Shown: positions 26,827-32,721 of the stretch, one piece after another
How the letters are laid out: the number at the start of each line of letters is the position of its first letter
Numbering within the stretch: the first letter of the stretch is position 1
NCBI GenBank assembly: GCA_025449725.1
Contig: JANWIU010000021.1
Coordinates: forward strand, 1-32,721
Reading direction: 5' to 3'
DNA: 32,721 nucleotides
From: Pseudobdellovibrio sp.
GTDB lineage: Bacteria; Bdellovibrionota; Bdellovibrionia; Bdellovibrionales; Bdellovibrionaceae
Notes under the pieces: model-generated
Told to the model about the DNA's origin: nothing
Databases searched by the model: none
Seen by the model: the letters and a program-made list of their open reading frames with translations, nothing else
Made by a program: the position numbers and the translations under genes

Positions 26827-26910
26827 AATATTACTCCTTGTAGCTGCCTTGCAGTTTTGTATATAATAAACTTTAACTAAACTTTACGTCTACATCAAAG
26901 TGAGGTCATC

Positions 26911-27657
26911 GTGATACGACTTGGGGCTAACTTTCTAACTGTTTTTATCTGCCTGGGTTTGTTTTCATTCAACGCACAGTCACGTACTTTCAAAAATGCT
27001 TATATTTCTTTTGAGATGCAAGACAACTGGAAATGTAATCTTGAACAAACGGAATGGGTTTGCCGCGCAGATGATCCACAAGAAGCCAAAGAGGCCGTAA
27101 TCATTTTGACTGCGAAAGAAAAAGGACCGACGGACTCCTTCGCTTTGTATGAGTCTCACTTGAACTCCCCGATTAATACCGTTACACGTGCCGGAACCGC
27201 CATGACATCAACTGTGAAGTATAAGGCACAAAACGTAAAAATTAATGATCAGCCCTGGTTAGATGGTCTTCATCAGGACAGTGAAGTTCAAAATTACTTC
27301 ACTCGCTACATGGCAACTATCAAAGATCAGATCGCCATCCTTGTGACCTTCAGCGCTCATAACAAGCTTTACGCAAAACATAGCGGTAACTTCGAAAAAA
27401 CAATCCGTACTTTTCGCGTTATCGCCACGAAAGACCTTCTGAACCGACCGGACCTTGGTCCATTGCGCGGCAGTGGTGAGCTTTTAGGGCCTGGCTCTGT
27501 TGGCGGAGCCGCTCCAAGTGATTTGCTGGTTGATGCCGGTGATGGTTCTACTGGCGGGAAAAAAGGTCTCTTTAACAATAAAGCAGTACTTGGCGGAGGC
27601 TTGATTGCCCTCGCTGTCCTGATCTACATCATTTCTAAATTAATGGGTAAGAAGTAA
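26911..27657 (+). CDS. Secreted/membrane-anchored hypothetical protein
   Basis: 248-aa ORF with N-terminal signal peptide and C-terminal TM 'AVLGGGLIALAVLIYIISKLMGKK'. GTG start. Confidence 0.72.
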   Translation: MIRLGANFLTVFICLGLFSFNAQSRTFKNAYISFEMQDNWKCNLEQTEWVCRADDPQEAKEAVIILTAKEKGPTDSFALYESHLNSPINTVTRAGTAMTSTVKYKAQNVKINDQPWLDGLHQDSEVQNYFTRYMATIKDQIAILVTFSAHNKLYAKHSGNFEKTIRTFRVIATKDLLNRPDLGPLRGSGELLGPGSVGGAAPSDLLVDAGDGSTGGKKGLFNNKAVLGGGLIALAVLIYIISKLMGKK

Positions 27658-27660
27658 CGA

Positions 27661-28137
27661 CTAGTTCATTACAAAATCTGTGAAGTAAACATCTTTAACT
27701 AATCCTTTATGAAGGATCTGGTTTACTTCAGCTACAATCTTGTCTTTTAAAAACAGTTTACCTTGAATGCTTTCAAGATCATCTACCGTTTTATCTGTCA
27801 GAATTTTCACAATTTTATCGCGCGCTTTAGCACGATACTCGAAATCCATAATTTCTTGGAAGGCCACTGGACTAAGCATATCCAGATTGACCTGAACGCG
27901 AATAGTGCGCTTAGGAAGGCCTGAAAGGTTAACTGTGAATTTATCCATGGTATAAATCATGGGAGAATCGCCAAATTTTTCTTTAAGATTTGCCGGCTCC
28001 CGCAGGGACTTTTCAGTTACTTTTGGGAATTCATATCCGATCGTCGAAATGTAAACCCAGTAAGTTCCCACTGTCAAAACGGAAAGATTAACAGCTACAA
28101 AAACACTAACTACAATTTTTTTAATCAACTCGTTCAT
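27661..28137 (-). CDS. FliL-like flagellar basal body-associated protein
   Basis: Single N-terminal TM followed by 'YTMDKFTVNLSGLPKRTIRVQVNLDM...DKIVKILTDKTVDDLESIQGKLFLKDKIVAEVNQIL', as in FliL. Confidence 0.8.
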   Translation of the reverse strand: MNELIKKIVVSVFVAVNLSVLTVGTYWVYISTIGYEFPKVTEKSLREPANLKEKFGDSPMIYTMDKFTVNLSGLPKRTIRVQVNLDMLSPVAFQEIMDFEYRAKARDKIVKILTDKTVDDLESIQGKLFLKDKIVAEVNQILHKGLVKDVYFTDFVMN

Positions 28138-28302
28138 ACTGTATAAATCGGTCCGTTAAGACCTGGTCTTTAGTGTAAAATCCGTCATTCTCAAAATAAG
28201 ACACCATATCTTTCAGAGGTGAATGGATGTTAGACAAGAAAACTCTTGTGCAAGGTGCATGCGATGAGTACAGTTTTCTATAGAGCAACTGTACTAAATA
28301 TT

Positions 28303-29229
28303 ATGAAATTTTTGTTTAACTTTTTAACATGTGTATTTCTTATTTTTTCTGCCAGTTTGGCACATGCTCAACTTATTTTACCCCGTCAGGTTTTAAATTT
28401 GTCGTCTGATGAACGCGTAACGACCAATGCTTTGTTAGCCGATAAATCGCAACGGCAACTGACCGTCATTAACCATCAGAATTTTCTAGATGGCAGCTTC
28501 AACGAAAAGTACAACATCGATATCGGTAAAAACAACGGCGACAAAAAAAAGAAGGACGATGCACGAACGCCGGAAGGCATCTACGTTTTATTAGAAAAAA
28601 AAGCCCCACCTGAGATTCCTTTTCAGCTTTACGGTTCGATGGCGTTTACAACCAACTACCCCAACTACTTTGATAAGTTCGAAAATAAAACAGGTTCGGG
28701 AATCTGGCTTCATTCTGTTCCCGATAAAGTTCCGTTAACTCGCGGTTCGCGGGGCTGCGTTGTCCTTCGCAATGACGATATCAAAAAAATTGAATCGTCC
28801 ATTACCCCTAAGAGAACTTTCTTACTTATCGACAGCAAAGTAAAATGGCTGCCGGTTGAAGAACACAAAGTAGCAAAAGACGAAGCTGTCCGTTGGCTTG
28901 AACAATGGCGTAATCAATGGGAAAAGCAGGACATTAATTCTTATATCCAAAATTACTCCGAAGAATTTTCTGCTCCGCCATACAATAAGAAAACCTGGTT
29001 CAAGCACAAAACCAGTTTGAAAGACAAATACACTTACGTGAATGTAAAGCTGTCAGACCCGAACATTTTTCAGGTAAAAAGTTATTTTATTTTTCAATTT
29101 GTTCAAAACTACGAATCTGATGGCCATAAAGACGTAGGCATCAAGACGCTTTACGTTCTAAAGGAAGGCAACGCCATGCGAATCACTCGCGAAGACTGGC
29201 TGCCCTTACCTGAAGTAAAACAGAACTAA
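28303..29229 (+). CDS. L,D-transpeptidase (YkuD family) with C-terminal NTF2/SnoaL-like domain
   Basis: 'ARTPEGIYVL', 'IWLHSVPD' and 'TRGSRGCVVLRNDDI' are the YkuD catalytic His/Cys motif. The internal ATG at 28303 gives a clean signal peptide; the track start is 28246. Confidence 0.85.
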   Translation: MKFLFNFLTCVFLIFSASLAHAQLILPRQVLNLSSDERVTTNALLADKSQRQLTVINHQNFLDGSFNEKYNIDIGKNNGDKKKKDDARTPEGIYVLLEKKAPPEIPFQLYGSMAFTTNYPNYFDKFENKTGSGIWLHSVPDKVPLTRGSRGCVVLRNDDIKKIESSITPKRTFLLIDSKVKWLPVEEHKVAKDEAVRWLEQWRNQWEKQDINSYIQNYSEEFSAPPYNKKTWFKHKTSLKDKYTYVNVKLSDPNIFQVKSYFIFQFVQNYESDGHKDVGIKTLYVLKEGNAMRITREDWLPLPEVKQN

Positions 29230-29402
29230 TTTAATTTATTGTCTTCTTTTTCGATGTCCAATTTTTCACATTGGTCTTGAAGATCCGGTAAAGACTTTTG
29301 AGCTTGATCGTACTCTTCCTTCGTTACGCGGCCCTGTTTCAAATTAAGTTCCAACAAACGTTTATCGAGTTTCAAAGTTTCTAAAGCTTTATTTAATGAC
29401 AT
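29226..29402 (-). CDS. Small hypothetical coiled-coil-like protein (58 aa), below the track's size cutoff
   Basis: Reverse-strand ORF MSLNKALETLKLDKRLLELNLKQGRVTKEEYDQAQKSLPDLQDQCEKLDIEKEDNKLN with Shine-Dalgarno GGAGAAAAAGATG. Downstream of the rhomboid gene on the same strand. Confidence 0.72.
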   Translation of the reverse strand: MSLNKALETLKLDKRLLELNLKQGRVTKEEYDQAQKSLPDLQDQCEKLDIEKEDNKLN

Positions 29403-29463
29403 CTTTTTCTCCGTAATAGCCTATATTGTGAGCAACAAGGTATACAACCAAATATCCCGAAAA

Positions 29464-30210
29464 TCAATTCCAGTATTTAGGGCCCGAATCTTTTTTATCG
29501 GCCTTTTCGTTATCGACAACCAATCTGAGAGAAGTTCCACTCTTTTTCAGCTTTGTTTTGGTTACACGCAGTTTTAGGCGGGTGTGAGCCCATAAAAACA
29601 TGAATCCCACAACAGCTCCGCCCAAATGGGCTAAATAAGCTACTTCTCCACCACTGAATCCAGAGGTTAGCAGGGAAGAAAGATCTAAAGCTGCTGCAAT
29701 CAGGGCAAAGTGTTTAGCCTTTAACGGGAAAAATCCCATGAAATAAATAACCCGTTCAGAAAATACAATCCCGTAAGCCACCAAAAGACCGAATAATGCC
29801 CCTGAGGCACCCATTACCGGCATGACTAGCGGAGTGTGGTCTCCTGAAAAAATAGCGTATAAAGCCACACCGATACAATAAACAAGGGCCGCACCTACGC
29901 CACAGGTGAAATAGTAAATACTAAAAAATTTCGTACCCCAATGGCGCTCAAGTTCGCTTCCCACTAACCACAACATCAATCCATTAAAAAAAATATGAAA
30001 CGGAGAAAGAGCATGGAAGAACATGTAAGTAAACGTCTGCCACATCCAGAAGTTATTAACCACTTTATCCGGATGAAGAATAAACCAAGTGCTGATGTTC
30101 AGCCCCGCAAATCGTTCGAGAACTATTTGAACAACAAGCCAGATCGCCCCGGTGACAATCAAAAGTTTTTTTACTAACGGAGTCAGTGGCGCCATTTGAA
30201 CTTGATTCAT
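29464..30210 (-). CDS. Rhomboid-family intramembrane serine protease
   Basis: 'FFHALSPFHIFFNGLMLWLVGSELERHWG', 'VMGASGALFGLLVAYGIVF' (GxSG) and 'AHLGGAVVGF'. Confidence 0.93.
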   Translation of the reverse strand: MNQVQMAPLTPLVKKLLIVTGAIWLVVQIVLERFAGLNISTWFILHPDKVVNNFWMWQTFTYMFFHALSPFHIFFNGLMLWLVGSELERHWGTKFFSIYYFTCGVGAALVYCIGVALYAIFSGDHTPLVMPVMGASGALFGLLVAYGIVFSERVIYFMGFFPLKAKHFALIAAALDLSSLLTSGFSGGEVAYLAHLGGAVVGFMFLWAHTRLKLRVTKTKLKKSGTSLRLVVDNEKADKKDSGPKYWN

Positions 30211-30755
30211 GACTCAACTCCTTTAAAAAATTCTGCGAAACTTTTATAAGATTCTTCTACGGTTTCAATCACAACCTTTGTTTCTGCAATCAGCGGGAAA
30301 AAGTTAACATCACCTGTCCATCGCGGAACCACATGATAATGCAAATGATCCGGAATGCCCGCCCCCGCGCTGGAGCCGTGATTCAAACCGATGTTCAGAC
30401 CGGTCGGCTGATAAACAGCATTGATGGCTTCGACCGCCAGACGAATCATATAGTGAAGATCGGTAAATTCATCCGGAGATAATTTTAATAAATCCCCGCA
30501 GTGACGAAGCGGCAATACCAGCAAGTGACCGTTATTATAAGGAAACTTATTGAGAACAATCTGGGTGTGTTTAGATTTAAAAACACACAATGTTTCAGAA
30601 GACGCCGGTGCCTCAGCAGAACGGCAAAAAACGCAGCCGGATTCTTTTATCTCTTTGCGTACATACTTCTTGCGGTTAGGACGAAAGAAAACCTGGCGCT
30701 CTAACGGCCACTTAGATTTTTTCTTACTTTTTACCTTTGATTTTTTTGCTTTCAA
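30207..30755 (-). CDS. HIT-family nucleotide hydrolase/phosphorylase
   Basis: 'CVFCRSAE', 'VLNKFPYNNGHLLVLPLRH' and 'GIPDHLHYHVVPRWTGDVNF' (HxHxH histidine triad region). Confidence 0.92.
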   Translation of the reverse strand: MKAKKSKVKSKKKSKWPLERQVFFRPNRKKYVRKEIKESGCVFCRSAEAPASSETLCVFKSKHTQIVLNKFPYNNGHLLVLPLRHCGDLLKLSPDEFTDLHYMIRLAVEAINAVYQPTGLNIGLNHGSSAGAGIPDHLHYHVVPRWTGDVNFFPLIAETKVVIETVEESYKSFAEFFKGVES

Positions 30756-30758
30756 AGC

Positions 30759-31739
30759 TTACTCCCAGTAACCCGGCATAATGAACATTGGCTGATTTAA
30801 ATACTTTGTTTTTAAAACACCTTTCAAAAGCTCTTTTGCCACGCCTTCGGCAGAAGCCTTGGTACCGAAAAACGATTTTACACCGGTAACTGAATTCAAA
30901 TCATCTTCTTCATCATCACGAAGTTCAAGAATGTCCCAAAAACTGATTTTTTCTTTTTTTGGTTTAAAAATTTTGTAATCGCCTTCTTTTAATCCGGCCA
31001 TTCGGGCCACCATTTTTACTGCGTCTTCGTAAGTACCTTCTGCATCGGCAAACTTAACTGCAACCGCTCTTGAGCCGGTCATCACACGGCCATCTGCGTA
31101 TTGAGTGACCGCTTCAAGAGGAAGATTCCTTGCCTTTGCAACCGTACCGCGAAACTGATCATAAACTTCAGATATCATATCCTGAAAGAGCGCGCGCTCA
31201 TCGTCACGCATTGGGCGGTATTCAGATCCGGAGTCTTTGAATTTACCTGAGGTAATGGTGTATCGTTGAATCTTGGCCCAATCATAAAGTCCTTCAAGAT
31301 TCGCGAACTCCATGATCACACCGATCGATCCCACCATTGCTCCGGGAGCAACGACAATTTTATCGCAAGCCAATGCTGCATAGTAACCGCCGCTGGCCAT
31401 GAGCCCCGTCGTCACGCAAACGATTGGCTTTTTTGTTTCTCGTTTGGTTCGTAAAATTTCGTAATAGAGTTCCTGTGACGGACCAACAGCTCCCCCTGGG
31501 GAGTTCACATCAATAATGATGGCCTTTACCGTGTCGTCTTTCGCATATTTTTTAAGAGTATGGAGAAACTTTTTTCCATTCATGATGACGCCGTTAATTT
31601 CGAGGCTTAAAATTTCATTTCTCGAAAGGCGTGCTGTTTCGTCATCTTGATATGTTTTATAAGAACGATAGGCAACTAAACCGATAAAAATAATTAAGAG
31701 GCCTGCAACAAATTTTTTTCTAAATGACCAAGGTTTCAT
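30759..31739 (-). CDS. sppA: Signal peptide peptidase SppA, S49 family
   Basis: 'IIIDVNSPGGAVGPSQELYYEI', 'VTTGLMASGGYYAALACDKIVVAPGAMVGSIGVIM' and 'KSGKFKDSGSEYRPM'-like region. The ATG at 31739 precedes the TM. Confidence 0.94.
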   Translation of the reverse strand: MKPWSFRKKFVAGLLIIFIGLVAYRSYKTYQDDETARLSRNEILSLEINGVIMNGKKFLHTLKKYAKDDTVKAIIIDVNSPGGAVGPSQELYYEILRTKRETKKPIVCVTTGLMASGGYYAALACDKIVVAPGAMVGSIGVIMEFANLEGLYDWAKIQRYTITSGKFKDSGSEYRPMRDDERALFQDMISEVYDQFRGTVAKARNLPLEAVTQYADGRVMTGSRAVAVKFADAEGTYEDAVKMVARMAGLKEGDYKIFKPKKEKISFWDILELRDDEEDDLNSVTGVKSFFGTKASAEGVAKELLKGVLKTKYLNQPMFIMPGYWE

Positions 31740-31780
31740 ATTACCCCTCTGTAGGTGACCCTTAATCATAAAATAAAAAT

Positions 31781-31810
31781 AAAAAAAGGGTACCTATCGG
31801 CACCCTTTTT
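31781..31810 (-). terminator. Rho-independent terminator downstream of rpsA
   Basis: AAAAAGGGT...ACCCTTTTT with inner CC/GG pairs. T/A tracts on both sides, so potentially bidirectional. Confidence 0.85.
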
Positions 31811-31855
31811 CAGTGAAATTGTCTTGGTGCGTAGCACGCCCCAAAGACAATGTTA

Positions 31856-32721
31856 CTAGTTTTTGTCAGTTTTCATATTTTTAAGCTGATCGCCGAACAT
31901 GTCACCAAAGCTGGTTTTTGAAGTCGAAGACGCTTTTTTAGCGTAATCTTCTACGTCAGCTTTTTGTTCACGAAGTTTAACTAACTTAGAAGATAAACCG
32001 ATTTTACGGGCATCTTTGTCGATAGAGATAACTTCTGCTTTCAATGTTTGACCTGGCTTAACAAAATCTTCAACGTTTTGAACTTTTTCAGTTGTTAATT
32101 CAGAAATATGAACCAAACCTTCGATGTCTGCAGCTAACTCAACGAAAGCGCCGAAATCTGTAGTTTTAGTAACTTTAACATCGTGCTGAGTGCCGATGCC
32201 GTATTTACCTTCGATTTGAGACCAAGGATCACCTTCAAGTTGTTTAACACCTAAAGAGAATCTTTCGTTCTCAGAATCAACGCCTAAAACAACCGCTCTG
32301 ATTTTTTGTCCTTTTGCGAACATTTCAGAAGGGTGATTTACACGTTTAGTCCAAGAGAAGTCAGAGATGTGAACAAGTCCATCGATACCTTCTTCAATAC
32401 CAACAAAGATACCGAAATCAGTAACAGACTTAACTTCACCTTCAATGATGGTTCCTGGCTGGTAAGATTCTTTCATCTCAACCCAAGGGTTGGTTTGAAG
32501 CTGTTTCATACCTAAGCTGATGCGGCGGTTTTCAGAGTCGATTTCAAGTACTTGAACTTCAACTTCTTGACCAACTTCAACAACTTGGTTCGCGTGTTTC
32601 ACACGTTTAGTCCAAGACATTTCAGAAACGTGGATTAAACCTTCAACGCCGTCACCTAATTCAACAAATGCACCGTATTCAGCAACAGATACAACTTTGC
32701 CTTTTACGCGTGTTCCGATTG
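31856..32721 (-). CDS. rpsA: 30S ribosomal protein S1, 5' truncated by window edge
   Basis: Tandem S1 domains ('GTIIEGEVKSVTDFGIFVGIEEGIDGLVHISDFSWTKRVNHPSE...'). The frame stays open to the window end, so the track start at 32620 is internal. Confidence 0.97.
   Translation of the reverse strand, partial: IGTRVKGKVVSVAEYGAFVELGDGVEGLIHVSEMSWTKRVKHANQVVEVGQEVEVQVLEIDSENRRISLGMKQLQTNPWVEMKESYQPGTIIEGEVKSVTDFGIFVGIEEGIDGLVHISDFSWTKRVNHPSEMFAKGQKIRAVVLGVDSENERFSLGVKQLEGDPWSQIEGKYGIGTQHDVKVTKTTDFGAFVELAADIEGLVHISELTTEKVQNVEDFVKPGQTLKAEVISIDKDARKIGLSSKLVKLREQKADVEDYAKKASSTSKTSFGDMFGDQLKNMKTDKN

Noticed and set aside
1-32721. Search for CRISPR array, tRNA/rRNA genes, transposases, toxin-antitoxin or defence island
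   Set aside because: No regularly spaced repeats, no cloverleaf-like or rRNA sequence noticed, and no proteins of those families among the translated ORFs.

Overview
The window is a dense bacterial chromosomal segment of ordinary housekeeping character. Gene content and style suggest a Bdellovibrio-like predatory bacterium, but that is inference. About 33 protein genes are supported, with both end genes truncated: a peptide-type SBP at the left and rpsA at the right. Recognisable content includes an MTA-salvage cluster (class II aldolase, mtnA, mtnP), a cNMP-binding protein coupled to a metallophosphoesterase, a CDF transporter, rhlE, greB, an ABC transporter with a DUF3299 protein, hisS, lgt, menB, an RsmB-type methylase, nrdR, nusB, ppsR, a LysR regulator, a FliL-like protein, an L,D-transpeptidase, a rhomboid protease, a HIT protein, sppA and rpsA. 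I saw no rRNA, tRNA, CRISPR array or transposase. The best leads are: (1) a compact, translationally coupled aldolase-mtnA-mtnP cluster that looks like an MTA 'DHAP shunt', with a miniature MTAN-like gene divergent to it; (2) a 130-bp inverted-repeat element after hisS; (3) a REP-like GTAG palindrome after ppsR; (4) two convergent gene junctions, each with an in-place 21-23 bp tandem duplication of a gene's 3' end and stop; (5) a dyad plus a short leader ORF before the L,D-transpeptidase. I did not find a convincing undescribed multi-gene system such as a defence or mobile island. No searches were run.
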